A DNA stretch of 64,000 bases from JAIBAJ01 sp965284645 (GTDB taxonomy: Bacteria; Bacteroidota; Bacteroidia; JAIBAJ01). Both the position numbers and the translations under genes were made by a program. Position 1 is the stretch's first letter; each line of letters begins with the position of its first letter. Positions 1-8,832 of this stretch are shown here, one piece after another. The notes beneath the pieces are model-generated. The model was not told the DNA's origin, searched no databases, and saw only the letters and a program-made list of their open reading frames with translations. Location: contig OZ260106.1 in NCBI GenBank assembly GCA_965284645.1, positions 1,860,001-1,924,000 of the forward strand. Direction: 5' to 3'.

Positions 1-1227
1 GATACCGACATCGTAAACCTGAATACATTAGTGGATGCGGTACAATACCCGATGATTAAATTAAAAGGGTATTACCGTGATGATACTTTGCGCACCCCGG
101 CTCAAATGGATCGGTGGCAGTTAATATTCGATGGTGTTCCTGAATGTGCCTTGAATCCTGCTTTATCCTTAACATTTAAAGGGGATTCGCTTCAACAATA
201 CGATACTTTGAAATTGGGTGTGGCCATTACAAATATCGGCGAATACGATATGGATAGCCTAAAGGTGAAATATTGGATTGAAGATGAAAATCATATTGTG
301 CATCCAATTGCGTATCCAAGACAAAAGCCTTTATTGGTGAATCAAAGTTTAATTGATACCATTGCTGTTCCAACGGCCTTATATTCAGGAAATAGTAAGA
401 TTTGGGTAGAAGCAAACCCTGCAAACGACCAACCTGAGCAATACCATTTTAACAATATTGGTTATTTGAATTTTTATTCCCAAGGCGATCGAATCAATCC
501 TTTGATGGATGTGACTTTTGATGGGGTGCATATTATCAACAGGGATATTGTAAGTGCCAAACCCAATATTGTGATTGAATTGCGGGATGAAAACCAGTAT
601 TTATTGATGAACGATACCTTGGCCGGCGATGGAACTTCGATGTTCAAAGTATTGATCAAGGAGCCGAATGCTGCCCAATACAAACAAATTTACTTTAAGA
701 ATTACACACAGATGCAGTTTGAACCGGCCGTCCCGGGTAAAAACAAATGCAAAATCCTTTACCCTGCCGAATTCCCTGTGGATGGTGTGTATGAATTAAT
801 TGTGCAGGCTAAGGATAAATCTAACAACAGTTCAGGACAGATTGATTACAAGATTGAGTTCGAAGTAGTCAATAAATCTACCATAACCGAAGTGTTGAAC
901 TATCCCAATCCGTTTACTACTTCAACTCGGTTTGTATTTGTGTTAACAGGTTCAGAAGTTCCTGATAATTTTAAAATTCAAATATTGACTGTAACTGGTA
1001 AAGTAGTGAAAGAAATTGATAATTCGGAGTTGGGCTCATTGCATGTTGGAAGAAATATCACCAATTATGCTTGGGATGGAACCGATGAATATGGCGATCG
1101 TTTGGCCAATGGGGTTTATTTGTATCGTGTTGTCCATAAAATCAACGGACAAGATATAGAGCACCGGGCTACAGCAGCAGATGAATATTTTAAGAAAGGC
1201 TGGGGTAAAATGTATTTGATGCGATAA
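1..1227 (+). CDS. C-terminal part of a large T9SS-associated surface protein (possibly peptidase C25/PorU2-like)
   Basis: The reading frame is open from the first base, so the N-terminus lies outside the window; the GTG at 31 is probably internal. What is visible is about 400 residues of beta-rich Ig/FN3-like sequence, ending in a FlgD-Ig-like sorting region: a YPNPF motif near residue 300, then a WDGTDEYGDRLANGVYLYRV stretch and a short basic-aromatic tail (KKGWGKMYLMR). YPNPF followed by a GVYLYR strand is typical of T9SS cargo and of the tails of large C25-peptidase-like proteins of Bacteroidota. No catalytic residues are in view, so the protease assignment is inference from tail architecture. 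The gene converges on lpxD, with one structured repeat between them. Confidence 0.75.
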   Translation, partial: DTDIVNLNTLVDAVQYPMIKLKGYYRDDTLRTPAQMDRWQLIFDGVPECALNPALSLTFKGDSLQQYDTLKLGVAITNIGEYDMDSLKVKYWIEDENHIVHPIAYPRQKPLLVNQSLIDTIAVPTALYSGNSKIWVEANPANDQPEQYHFNNIGYLNFYSQGDRINPLMDVTFDGVHIINRDIVSAKPNIVIELRDENQYLLMNDTLAGDGTSMFKVLIKEPNAAQYKQIYFKNYTQMQFEPAVPGKNKCKILYPAEFPVDGVYELIVQAKDKSNNSSGQIDYKIEFEVVNKSTITEVLNYPNPFTTSTRFVFVLTGSEVPDNFKIQILTVTGKVVKEIDNSELGSLHVGRNITNYAWDGTDEYGDRLANGVYLYRVVHKINGQDIEHRATAADEYFKKGWGKMYLMR

Positions 1228-1310
1228 CCTAAATTGTTATTGTATTCTTGCACAACTGGTTAATTGAAAAACCAAAAGGTAATATTTTGATAAACCCGGG
1301 CACGAAGGAC

Positions 1311-1454
1311 CTCGGGCAAGGATAGAGGCAGTCTAGCCCACAGGGATGCGGAGGAACGGAGCAGACCGAGGACTAGCGCCGAAAGCCTGACCCGAACGCC
1401 CTAGGTAGAATGCCCTATTTTTAGCTAAATGGTTTTGGGCGGAGGGGGCCCGCC
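1311..1454 (+). repeat. Structured intergenic element, copy 1 (SIE-1)
   Basis: First of seven copies of a conserved element. It opens with CGGGC (1313-1317), then AAGGATAG, a helix arm, CCCAC, an apical arm, GAGGA, the matching helix arm, and GAAAGCCTGACCC. A long 3' hairpin follows, and the copy closes with GCCCGCC, whose GCCCG pairs with the opening CGGGC. An A-run follows. Copy 1 is nearly identical to copy 2 at 9750-9902 through the first 80 bases. It lies between convergent genes, so it is not a 5' leader. It resembles the structured repeats common between Bacteroidota genes; membership of a named Rfam class such as flavo-1 is possible but unverified. Confidence 0.75.
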
Positions 1455-1465
1455 AAAAAAGTAAC

Positions 1466-2389
1466 TTATTTGTTAAAAAGCTCAGGAAGTCGTTTAAGCC
1501 AAACCAATTCTTTCATCTTTTCTTTAGCCTCTTGCACCGGACTTCCAAAGTATTGTTTGCCGCCTTCAATGCTTTTTGGAACACCACTTTGAGCAAAAAC
1601 GATAGCTCCTTTTCCGATGGTTAAATCTTTGGAAACGCCTACTTGGCCCCAAAGGATAACATCATCTTCGATGGTTGCCACACCGGCTACCCCAACTTGA
1701 GCTGCCATAAGCACATTTTTCCCAACCAAAGTATCATGGCCGATATGCACGTGGTTATCGAGTTTTGTGCCTTTTCCGATAATGGTATCAGCCGAAACCC
1801 CTTTATCGATGGTACAACACGCACCAATTTCCACATTGTCTTCGAGAATGACCCTACCGCAGGAATGCATTTTTTCATAGCCTTCGGGTTTGCGTTTGAA
1901 ATAGTAAGCATCCGATCCAATCACGGCATTGGCATGGATTTCCACGTTGTCGCCAATTTCGCAATGGTCGTAAATAACCACATTGGGGTGAAGGATACAA
2001 TTTTTTCCAATTTTTACCTGGTTTCCTACAAAAACGCCCGGTTGAAGGATAGTTCCCTCACCAATTTGGGCGGAAGGGGCAATTTGGGCCAAGGCTGCTT
2101 GAAATGGACGGAAATACTTGGTGAGGAAGTTATAGTCGTCGAATGGGGTATCGCTGAAAATCAGGCCTTTGCCTTCTGGACAATCCATTTTTTGGTTAAT
2201 CAGAATGGTGGTAGCGGCCGATTGTAGGGCTTTATTGTAATATTTAGGATGGTCGACAAAGCTTAAATCGCCCGGTTCAACCCGATGGATTTCATTAATT
2301 CCTGTAACGAGTTGATTGGGGTTTCCAACAAATTCGCGGCCAAGCAGTGTGGCGATTTCGAGTATGGTTTTGGATGGATTAAGTTTCAA
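1466..2389 (-). CDS. lpxD: UDP-3-O-acylglucosamine N-acyltransferase (LpxD family)
   Basis: Left-handed beta-helix acyltransferase predicted to add the N-linked 3-hydroxyacyl chain to UDP-3-O-acyl-glucosamine in lipid A synthesis, in the cytoplasm. The first 95 residues form the LpxD uridine-binding domain (GDLSFVDHPKYYNKAL). Hexapeptide repeats run from about residue 100 to 270, with the likely catalytic His in NHVHIGHD and the LpxD-type SGVPKSIEGG turn before a C-terminal helix. At 307 residues it is shorter than the usual 340 or so. Bacteroidota often carry a second, shorter lpxD paralogue, and this may be that one rather than the gene beside lpxC-fabZ. It follows the aminotransferase by 57 bp on the same strand, and an LpxH-like gene lies about 6 kb away. 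Confidence 0.85.
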   Translation of the reverse strand: MKLNPSKTILEIATLLGREFVGNPNQLVTGINEIHRVEPGDLSFVDHPKYYNKALQSAATTILINQKMDCPEGKGLIFSDTPFDDYNFLTKYFRPFQAALAQIAPSAQIGEGTILQPGVFVGNQVKIGKNCILHPNVVIYDHCEIGDNVEIHANAVIGSDAYYFKRKPEGYEKMHSCGRVILEDNVEIGACCTIDKGVSADTIIGKGTKLDNHVHIGHDTLVGKNVLMAAQVGVAGVATIEDDVILWGQVGVSKDLTIGKGAIVFAQSGVPKSIEGGKQYFGSPVQEAKEKMKELVWLKRLPELFNK

Positions 2390-2446
2390 AGCCGTGGCAA
2401 TTACACTGCAAAGGTGGGGGAGAATGCTGAATTAAAAAAAAGAAAC

Positions 2447-3630
2447 TTAATCTAGGCTATCAGCAATGGCATTAAACTGTTCGGCTACCCAATCCAGCTC
2501 GGCATAGGTTATGGTTAAAGGTGGACAAATACGTAAATAATTATCGGCAAAAAGGAACCAATCTACAATAATTCCTTTAGTTAGGGCTGCCTGGATAAAG
2601 GCCATGTTGCGTTGGTTGCTTTCCATAGGATTGGCCAATAAAAGCCCTTTTCCACGAATTCCCCTGAAAAGAGGATGTTTGAGTTTTGATTTAAAATATA
2701 AACCTTTGTCGGTAGCCGTTTCAGCTAGGTTTTCGTCACGGATTACCTGTAAAGAGGCCAATGCCGCAGCACAACATACGGGATGCCCCCGAAAGTAGTG
2801 ATGTGCCCGAGGATGGGATTGTGGGTGAGGGTCGACATAACCTCTTTCGAAGCAATAAAGGCTCCGATTGGCATGCCACCGCCCAGGCCTTTGGCTAAAC
2901 AAAGGATATCAGGAACAATATTGAAATGTTCGAAGGCCCACATTTTGCCTGTTCGACCGCAGCCCGTTTGGATTTCGTCTACAATAAGCAAAGTGCCTGT
3001 TTCTTTACAACGCTTTTGAAGTTTTTCGAGGAAGCCATTTTCAGGAAGTACCACTCCTGCTTCACCTTGGATGGGTTCAACCACTACGCAGGCTGTTTTT
3101 TCAGAAATTTGAGATAGGTCTTCGGTTTGGTTGAATCGAATGGTTCGGGTATCAGGAAGCAAAGGACGGAAGGCGTTTTTAAAGGTTTCGCTTCCCATTA
3201 TGCTTAAAGGGCCATGGGTGCTTCCATGGTAGGCATTTTGAAAGGAAATCAATTCGGTACGTCCTGTGTAACGTTTGGCTAATTTTAAGGCTCCATCAAT
3301 AGCTTCGGCTCCTGAATTTACCAAATAAACCGAATCAAGTTGTTGAGGTAGGAGAGAAGCAAGCGTAGATGCCAATTGGATTTGCGGACTTTGCATATAT
3401 TCTCCATAAACCATGGTGTGCATATAAGTTCCGGCTTGCTTGGCAATGGCTTGAACCACCCTTGGATGGCAATGGCCAATATTGCTTACAGCGATTCCAC
3501 TAATGAAGTCTACAAAGGTATGGCCATCTTTGTCCTCGATGTAAATGCCATAAGCTTTGGCAATATCAAGGGCTAATGGGAATGGGGAGGTTTGGCCTAA
3601 ATGCCTGAAAAATAATTCCCGGTTATTCAT
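2447..3630 (-). pseudogene. Class III (PLP) aminotransferase, ArgD/ornithine-aminotransferase-like, frameshifted
   Basis: Fold-type I PLP aminotransferase of the acetylornithine/ornithine group. The N-terminal 285 residues (3630 down to about 2790) carry NSGAEAIDGALKLAKRYTGR, the cofactor-site DEIQTGCGRTG and the Schiff-base lysine in LAKGLGGGMPIGAF. The remaining C-terminal part, beginning HPVCCAAALASLQVI, continues in another frame down to 2447. The break falls at a run of five C (2786-2790; G on the coding strand). Six G would give the expected TFGGHPVCCAA, so one base is missing. With that base the protein would be about 394 residues, normal for the family. The start at 3630 overlaps the upstream propeller gene by 8 bp. 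It is either an assembly homopolymer error or a genuinely broken gene. The exact substrate is not determinable. Confidence 0.8.
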
Positions 3631-6067
3631 TTGATTCTTTTCCTTCCTGTTTTTTGTGGTCGATTTGGTATTTTAATTCAACGATTTGGCTGGTATGGTG
3701 TTGAATTTGTTCTTCTAGTTTGAGGTTTTGTTTCCGAAGTTTATTGTTCCTTAATTGAACAAAGAGTAGCAAGGAAGATAAGAGAAGGGTAACAATTCCT
3801 CCCCAGGTTTTCTTGGATTTATACCAAGGGTTTTTGATAGTGATTGTTAAGTGAAGTGGATCACTTTCTTGTCCGTTTTGGTTGATTGTTTTAATGGATA
3901 GAGTATAGATTCCATTGGGTAATGCATGGAATTTAAGGGTATTGTCGGTTGCCCAGCTTGTCCATTCGGATTGGAGGCCCAGCATTTTATAGGAGAAGAG
4001 GTTGGCACCCAAAGTATTGTAGTTTGGAGAAGCTATTTTTATTTTTAATAGGTTGGGAGATTGGGGGATTTCAATGCTAAAAGGTTTTGATTGGGATGAC
4101 ACGGTACCTTCGAAGAGGTTTATGTCTTTAGGCCCATCCAAGGTGATTCCACTGATTAATACCGAAGGCTTGTTGGTGTGGATGGGTGTTTTTTGGAAGT
4201 CGTAGTGTATAAGCCCTTCATTGGTACTGAACCAGAGATGGTTTTTCTCAAGAAGGAAAGCCCAAGAGTCGCTGTTGGGTAATTTAGCGGAAGGCGAAAA
4301 GTCGAAAAATTCATATCCGTCTTTATCTTTTCGAAGTTTGGCAAATTTCCCTTGGTCCGAGATCCATGTTTCGCCAAGCTGGCTAGTTTTAAGAATAAAG
4401 AAACTTTTAAGGCTGCTTGTATCTCTCAAACGAAAGGCCTTTGACGGATAGAATTTTGATTCATCCTCTTTGAAGGAAAGAATAGATTTCGGATTGGTCC
4501 AAATTAATTTGTCTTTAAAGAGAAAAGGTTTATTCCAGCCTAGGTAGAGTCCATTGGTGGCATTGAAATAGCTAACCCAGGCCGGTACAGGGTCGAAAGT
4601 GTTGATATAGGCCACATTGCCAGCATAATCCGAAACCCAAAGCCTCCCATTTTTATCAATTATAGCGTATTGTGCTAAAAATTTCAGGTTGCAAACCTTC
4701 TCGGCTTTACCCCATGATTTCCCTTGTTTTTTTAGTTTGAAAATTCCTTCGTTTAGGGTGATGTAAAGGGTGGAATTTTGTTTGTCCCACGCCAAGGTTG
4801 TAGTTGGTAAATTTAGGATTTTCGTGGCCTTGTTCTTTTGCAAGGAGAAAACTCCTTTCCATGAAGCAACCAAAAGTTCATCTTCACAAACCAAGAATTG
4901 AAACGCTTGTCCTATTTCGTTAATAAACGGCGTGAAGTGTAAATTCTCCTTACCATAAGGACTAGCATAAACCTGAGAACTTGTTCCAACATAAAAATAC
5001 CCATCGAAAAGGGCTAAATCGGTTACCACACCGTCCAATCCGTTGTTATCGGGTAAAAAACTTAAGGGCGAATCCATTTCAATTCGACGGATTCCAAGGT
5101 CACAAGTAATCCAAAGACCGTTATCCTTGTCCAAGTAAATAGCATTTACTCCATTATCTGAAAGTATGTTTGATTTATTAATTCGAAACCGCAAACTTCC
5201 ATCCGGGTTGAATACAAAGAGCCCTCCATCGATGGTTGGTACAGCGAGTTCACCATTTTGGGATTCAACAATCTTTCTCGGAAGGTGGCTGCAAATATCC
5301 TTGCCGATGCTTGGATCAATGCTGATTTCTTGAAGATTCCTTTTTATTATGGCATATTCGTCTTTAGTTTTTTCAACCAAATAAGCATAGCCTAATTTTC
5401 CGGATTGGCTATTAGTAAATTCTTTAATTAGGGAATATTTGGTTTGGAAAACGCCTAAGTTGTTGATTTTTCCGGAAGCATCCATCAACCAAGAATTTCC
5501 GTTTTCTTCTCGAATAATCAATTGGTTTTCGGCAATGATGAATTCTTTTATAGGATATTTTAACTTAAAGACAGAGAAGCTTTGATTTTTGGTATTAAAA
5601 ACTATGGCTTTTTGGGAGGTTCTAAACACAATGAAATCAGAAACGCGTGCACATTCCCAAATAATTCCAAATTTTCTTTCTAGAACAGGTATTTTGTCGA
5701 GGAGTGAAATGAAATTTGATTCTCCATTTTCATTTGATTCCAAGCAGCCAATTTGCTGGTTTCCTCCTACGTATATGCGGTTGTCGGCCCCTTTTGCGAA
5801 ACACCTTAGCCCTTTTTTAGATGTGTTTTTTATTTCTTTCCAAAAATGCCCGTCAAAGCCTAAAATGCAATCGGAATTGCAAAAAAGCATTTGGCCTGAT
5901 GGTTCTTGAATGATTTCAAAATTTTGCGGACCAATTTCTGAACTTACTGATTTGTAGTCACTTGGCGGAATAAATGTATAGGGTGGAAATAAATTCTGGC
6001 CCCGACCTGAAAGCTGGATAAAAAGGAGAATGAATAAAAAGTGAAAAAAAACGTGAGGCTTGGTCAA
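3623..6067 (-). CDS. Two-component-regulator-type beta-propeller protein with Y_Y_Y domain, no kinase
   Basis: Periplasmic sensor-like protein of about 814 residues. From the TTG at 6067 the N-terminus reads as a signal peptide (TKPHVFFHFLFILLFIQLSG then RGQ). Reg_prop propeller blades follow, for example AIYLDKDNGLWITCDLGIRR and HLWFSTNEGLIHYDF. A Y_Y_Y-like domain (FSYKMLGLQSEWTSW) precedes one transmembrane helix (GGIVTLLLSSLLLFVQL) and about 45 residues of cytoplasmic coiled coil. Family members usually continue into a histidine kinase or LuxR-type output; here the protein simply stops. The frame is open up to 6415, but that extension lacks signal-peptide character at its start and lies opposite the 6134-6406 ORF, so I prefer the internal start. 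TTG at 6070 is equally possible. It overlaps the aminotransferase by 8 bp. Confidence 0.75.
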   Translation of the reverse strand: MTKPHVFFHFLFILLFIQLSGRGQNLFPPYTFIPPSDYKSVSSEIGPQNFEIIQEPSGQMLFCNSDCILGFDGHFWKEIKNTSKKGLRCFAKGADNRIYVGGNQQIGCLESNENGESNFISLLDKIPVLERKFGIIWECARVSDFIVFRTSQKAIVFNTKNQSFSVFKLKYPIKEFIIAENQLIIREENGNSWLMDASGKINNLGVFQTKYSLIKEFTNSQSGKLGYAYLVEKTKDEYAIIKRNLQEISIDPSIGKDICSHLPRKIVESQNGELAVPTIDGGLFVFNPDGSLRFRINKSNILSDNGVNAIYLDKDNGLWITCDLGIRRIEMDSPLSFLPDNNGLDGVVTDLALFDGYFYVGTSSQVYASPYGKENLHFTPFINEIGQAFQFLVCEDELLVASWKGVFSLQKNKATKILNLPTTTLAWDKQNSTLYITLNEGIFKLKKQGKSWGKAEKVCNLKFLAQYAIIDKNGRLWVSDYAGNVAYINTFDPVPAWVSYFNATNGLYLGWNKPFLFKDKLIWTNPKSILSFKEDESKFYPSKAFRLRDTSSLKSFFILKTSQLGETWISDQGKFAKLRKDKDGYEFFDFSPSAKLPNSDSWAFLLEKNHLWFSTNEGLIHYDFQKTPIHTNKPSVLISGITLDGPKDINLFEGTVSSQSKPFSIEIPQSPNLLKIKIASPNYNTLGANLFSYKMLGLQSEWTSWATDNTLKFHALPNGIYTLSIKTINQNGQESDPLHLTITIKNPWYKSKKTWGGIVTLLLSSLLLFVQLRNNKLRKQNLKLEEQIQHHTSQIVELKYQIDHKKQEGKESNE

Positions 6068-6133
6068 CAAAATATCAGGATTTCGCTTAGTATTGCAAAG
6101 GAAATAAGAAAAATTCACTAAAACCAATAAAAA

Positions 6134-6406
6134 ATGGGAAATGGAGTAATTGTTGTCAAAGATTCTTCCGGAGGTGGTGGAAAAGTTGAGTTGTGTAGCA
6201 CCCATGCAGGTGATGCAGCAAATCCTGGGTGTAAAACCCAAATTACCTTTACGACCTCTTATGCTGGTTCGGCCGTAGGTGACTTGGTTAAGTTTTCCAT
6301 TGTATTGAACAATACTTTGCCTGGTGGAATTGCGGCTAAAGGTCTGAAAAAGGTAACTAGTATTGAGTGCGGCATCGACGGCACTGGACATATTATTTGT
6401 CCGTAG
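6134..6406 (+). CDS. Small unknown protein (90 aa), coupled to the downstream glycosyltransferase
   Basis: A 90-residue frame that starts with ATG and stops with TAG one base before the next gene's ATG, an arrangement typical of translational coupling. The product is glycine/valine-rich with four cysteines (in LCSTHAGDAANPGC and SIECGIDGTGHIIC). Its segment VGDLVKFSIVLNNTLPGG faintly recalls small OB-fold or cold-shock-like proteins, but I do not recognise a family. There is no signal peptide or membrane segment. It lies opposite the uncertain N-terminal extension of the propeller ORF. The regular composition and the tight junction to the glycosyltransferase favour this strand being the coding one. 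Confidence 0.55.
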   Translation: MGNGVIVVKDSSGGGGKVELCSTHAGDAANPGCKTQITFTTSYAGSAVGDLVKFSIVLNNTLPGGIAAKGLKKVTSIECGIDGTGHIICP

Positions 6407-6407
6407 T

Positions 6408-7130
6408 ATGCGCATTGCGGTAGTCGTTCCCGCCTATAATGAAAGCAAAGCCATTGGCTCCGTAGTTGGAGGGTTGAATAGTTTTGCCCAAAAGGAAGGA
6501 TTGGATCTACAGGTTTTGGTTGTAAACGACTGCAGTACAGATGATACAGGGGCCATAATCAAAAAGCTTCCTTGTGTTGATTTGCACCTGCCCGTAAACT
6601 TAGGAATCGGGGGTGCAGTGCAAACCGGAATGAAATATGCCTATCTGAATGGATTCGATTGTGCCTTTCAAGTGGATGGTGATGGACAACACCCTGCCGA
6701 AGAAATTCCTAAACTTTTAGCCGAAGCAAAAGCTTCAGGTGCTGATGTGGTGATAGGTTCCCGATTTATGGATAAGCAAGGATTTCAATCTTCGGCCATG
6801 CGTAGGCTAGGAATAAAGTACTTTTCGTGGTTGAATACGGTTTTAACGGGTCAAACTATCCAAGATACTACCTCTGGCTTCCGGATGTTAAACAGGAAAG
6901 CTTTGAAAGTTGTAAATCACTACTATCCCGACGAATACCCTGAGCCGGAAAGTTTAGTAATGTATTCGCGTTTTGGCTTAAAAGTTTCAGAAACGCCTGT
7001 ATTGATGCGAGAACGTGATGGAGGGGTTTCATCTATCGGAACTTTCGATGCCTTGTATTATATGGTGAAAGTGAGTTTAGCCACCGTCTTTACCTTTATT
7101 CGCCTTCGAAAAAGCAAGTCAAATATCTAA
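6408..7130 (+). CDS. Family 2 glycosyltransferase, dolichol/polyprenyl-phosphate mannosyltransferase-like
   Basis: GT-A fold glycosyltransferase of 240 residues that probably transfers a sugar from a nucleotide donor to polyprenyl phosphate at the inner face of the membrane. It opens with VVVPAYNESKAIGSVV, followed by VVNDCSTDDTG, the metal-binding stretch FQVDGDGQHPAEEIP, VIGSRF and DTTSGFRMLNRKAL. Those blocks match DPM1-like enzymes. There is no C-terminal multi-spanning GtrA domain, only a weakly hydrophobic tail (MVKVSLATVFTFIRLRK). I start it at ATG 6408 because the protein fold begins there; the longer in-frame start at 6363 would overlap the preceding ORF. The acceptor is unknown. Confidence 0.85.
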   Translation: MRIAVVVPAYNESKAIGSVVGGLNSFAQKEGLDLQVLVVNDCSTDDTGAIIKKLPCVDLHLPVNLGIGGAVQTGMKYAYLNGFDCAFQVDGDGQHPAEEIPKLLAEAKASGADVVIGSRFMDKQGFQSSAMRRLGIKYFSWLNTVLTGQTIQDTTSGFRMLNRKALKVVNHYYPDEYPEPESLVMYSRFGLKVSETPVLMRERDGGVSSIGTFDALYYMVKVSLATVFTFIRLRKSKSNI

Positions 7131-7251
7131 AAAGTTCCAAGTTTATCCCCCTTTAGAAGGTGCTATCAAATGGCACTAAACGAATGGATAAATAATTCAA
7201 AATCGTTTATACGTAATCCGGTTTAAAAACAAGGGATTTAAACATTTTCGA

Positions 7252-7286
7252 AAATAAAAAAGGCCACATGGAGTGGCCTTTTATTT
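7252..7286. terminator. Bidirectional intrinsic terminator
   Basis: An eight-base stem AAGGCCAC / GTGGCCTT (7260-7280) with a five-base loop is flanked by an A-run on the left and T-rich sequence on the right, so it can terminate both the rightward glycosyltransferase and the leftward secreted-protein gene. Confidence 0.8.
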
Positions 7287-7306
7287 CAATATTAAAAAAG
7301 TTAAAC

Positions 7307-7729
7307 TTACTGCTTGAATCCAATCAACATAACCGCACAACCTGAAGCTTGATTCGTTGTGTTCAACTGTGCCTCAATGGTGCAAGAAAGTGTATTGCCA
7401 AATTTTAAGTCCCAATAAGGAGCATTTTTTTGGTCGGAATTGGTAAACAATAGATTTTTCTCTTGGTCAAATACCGAGAAAATCAAGTTGCCATCAGTAA
7501 AACCACTGCAACCTGAAATACGGTAGGTGCTATTTCCATAAAACACTGCTTTAAATTCTGCAATTTCTTGGTTATTAAGCAGGGCACGGTAGCTTTGTCC
7601 GTCAGAGATGTAATTTTTGGCCATATTTTTATTGCAGATGTTTGCAATACTGTCGCACTGGGCCGATGCATTTTGATAGGTTATCCCAAGTAAGAAGATC
7701 AGGGACAAAATAGAAAGGATTTTTTTCAT
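7307..7729 (-). CDS. Secreted protein of unknown function (140 aa)
   Basis: The N-terminus is a clear signal peptide (KKILSILSLIFLLGITYQNA, cleavage after ASAQ or nearby), so the mature protein of about 117 residues is exported. Four to five cysteines (CDSIANIC near the new N-terminus, SGC, SC, SGCAVML at the end) suggest disulfides in the periplasm or outside. A motif such as YRISGCSGFTDGNLIFSVFD suggests a small beta-sandwich. I do not recognise the family. Its start is 23 bp after the stop of the lipoprotein gene, on the same strand, so the two are probably one transcript ended by the hairpin at 7252-7286. Confidence 0.75.
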   Translation of the reverse strand: MKKILSILSLIFLLGITYQNASAQCDSIANICNKNMAKNYISDGQSYRALLNNQEIAEFKAVFYGNSTYRISGCSGFTDGNLIFSVFDQEKNLLFTNSDQKNAPYWDLKFGNTLSCTIEAQLNTTNQASGCAVMLIGFKQ

Positions 7730-7752
7730 GATGGTTGAAGTTCTAGTTTGGG

Positions 7753-8649
7753 TTAGCCTATAATGGTGTTTCTAATTTTTTCGATTTTCTTGGAGATGAT
7801 TTCCACCTGCTCCTTGGTCATAATTACTTTGGTGGAACTGTTGATGGTTGTAGTTTTATTGGCTACATCGGTCACAGGTTTCACATATTTGTATTCAATA
7901 TCAATGGCATCAAAATCATAGGCCAAATCAATCAACTGGTCAATTAAACCTGTGTAATCCGGTTGGTTGTAATAAGGTTGTAGCAATTTGATTAGGTTGT
8001 CCAAGGTGTATTTTTGCTCCCCAATCCTGTTTTTAATATCCTGGTTTTCTTTTGCTGCAGCAGCTTTGGTAGTGAAATAAAGTGTTTCAACCCATCCGCC
8101 TGTCAAAATCAAAGCACCAACATCCAAACGGTCATTGTCCTTTAAAAAAGCATCAGATGCCCTGTAACCAACGGCTACCATGCTCAACATCGAATCTCTT
8201 TTACCAAGATTTTGTTCAAAACGTTTCATGGTATTGGCATCGAAACCATTATTAATTCCCAACTCTTCGGTAAGTTTACGGATTGAGCCAATATATCCCA
8301 AGGCGTCTTGAGTTTGGTCGTACATGGTTACATAACCCACGTCAGCACCATATACACCTAAGTTGATGGCTTTTTTGAAATTGGTAGAATATTTGGAGAA
8401 ATTCTTTGCCGGATTCAAAATATCCTTGTTGTATTGTGCACCGGATGCCTTAATTAGCATGGCGGTTTGGAAAGGTGAAGGAATACTGAAATGGGCATTC
8501 CCCAATTTTACCAAACTAGGCGCATTCACCGTGTCTTTATCTCCGGTTTCAGCATCTTTTTTGTCACCAGGTCCGCAACTGGTCATCAGTAAACTGCCGC
8601 CAATCGCAGCACCAAGCACAAATTTGAATGTGAGCTTTTTATAGTTCAT
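7753..8649 (-). CDS. Lipoprotein of unknown function (298 aa)
   Basis: I start at ATG 8649, which gives NYKKLTFKFVLGAAIGGSLL followed by lipobox MTSC|GPGD. Bacteroidota export lipoproteins this way, and the acidic-rich GDKKDAETGDKD after the Cys could serve as a surface-export signal. The frame is open up to 8712, but that start would bury the signal peptide. The mature protein looks largely helical, with segments such as AINLGVYGADVGYVTMYDQT, the kind of helical bundle seen in many Bacteroidota lipoproteins of unknown role. There are no catalytic motifs. It is probably co-transcribed with the 140-aa secreted protein downstream. Confidence 0.75.
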   Translation of the reverse strand: MNYKKLTFKFVLGAAIGGSLLMTSCGPGDKKDAETGDKDTVNAPSLVKLGNAHFSIPSPFQTAMLIKASGAQYNKDILNPAKNFSKYSTNFKKAINLGVYGADVGYVTMYDQTQDALGYIGSIRKLTEELGINNGFDANTMKRFEQNLGKRDSMLSMVAVGYRASDAFLKDNDRLDVGALILTGGWVETLYFTTKAAAAKENQDIKNRIGEQKYTLDNLIKLLQPYYNQPDYTGLIDQLIDLAYDFDAIDIEYKYVKPVTDVANKTTTINSSTKVIMTKEQVEIISKKIEKIRNTIIG

Positions 8650-8709
8650 GGGTGTTAAAAAGAATTGCAAGGATAAATAAAAATAGGAAACCCCAACCAT
8701 TGAGGTCTC

Positions 8710-8717
8710 CAAAAGTA
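8710..8717 (-). promoter_or_regulatory. Candidate -7 element for the lipoprotein gene
   Basis: Reads TACTTTTG on the minus strand, matching the Bacteroidota TAnnTTTG consensus, about 60 bases before the ATG at 8649. No good -33 TTG lies at the usual spacing, so this is tentative. Confidence 0.3.
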
Positions 8718-8832
8718 GAAATAGGTTTGAAAGTTGAAGAATATATTTTCAAGAAAATTTCGATACAGGTGGTTTTTAACGCATCCCTCCCCTTAAAAGG
8801 TTGCAACGGATCGAAGTTTTTTGAAAAAAAGT

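Noticed and set aside
1311..1454. Structured element as an intrinsic terminator
   Set aside because: The 3' hairpin is followed by A's rather than T's in element orientation, and copy 2 lies upstream of two divergent genes.
1643..2227. Plus-strand frame opposite lpxD (194 codons)
   Set aside because: It mirrors the hexapeptide-repeat periodicity of lpxD on the other strand and resembles nothing known.
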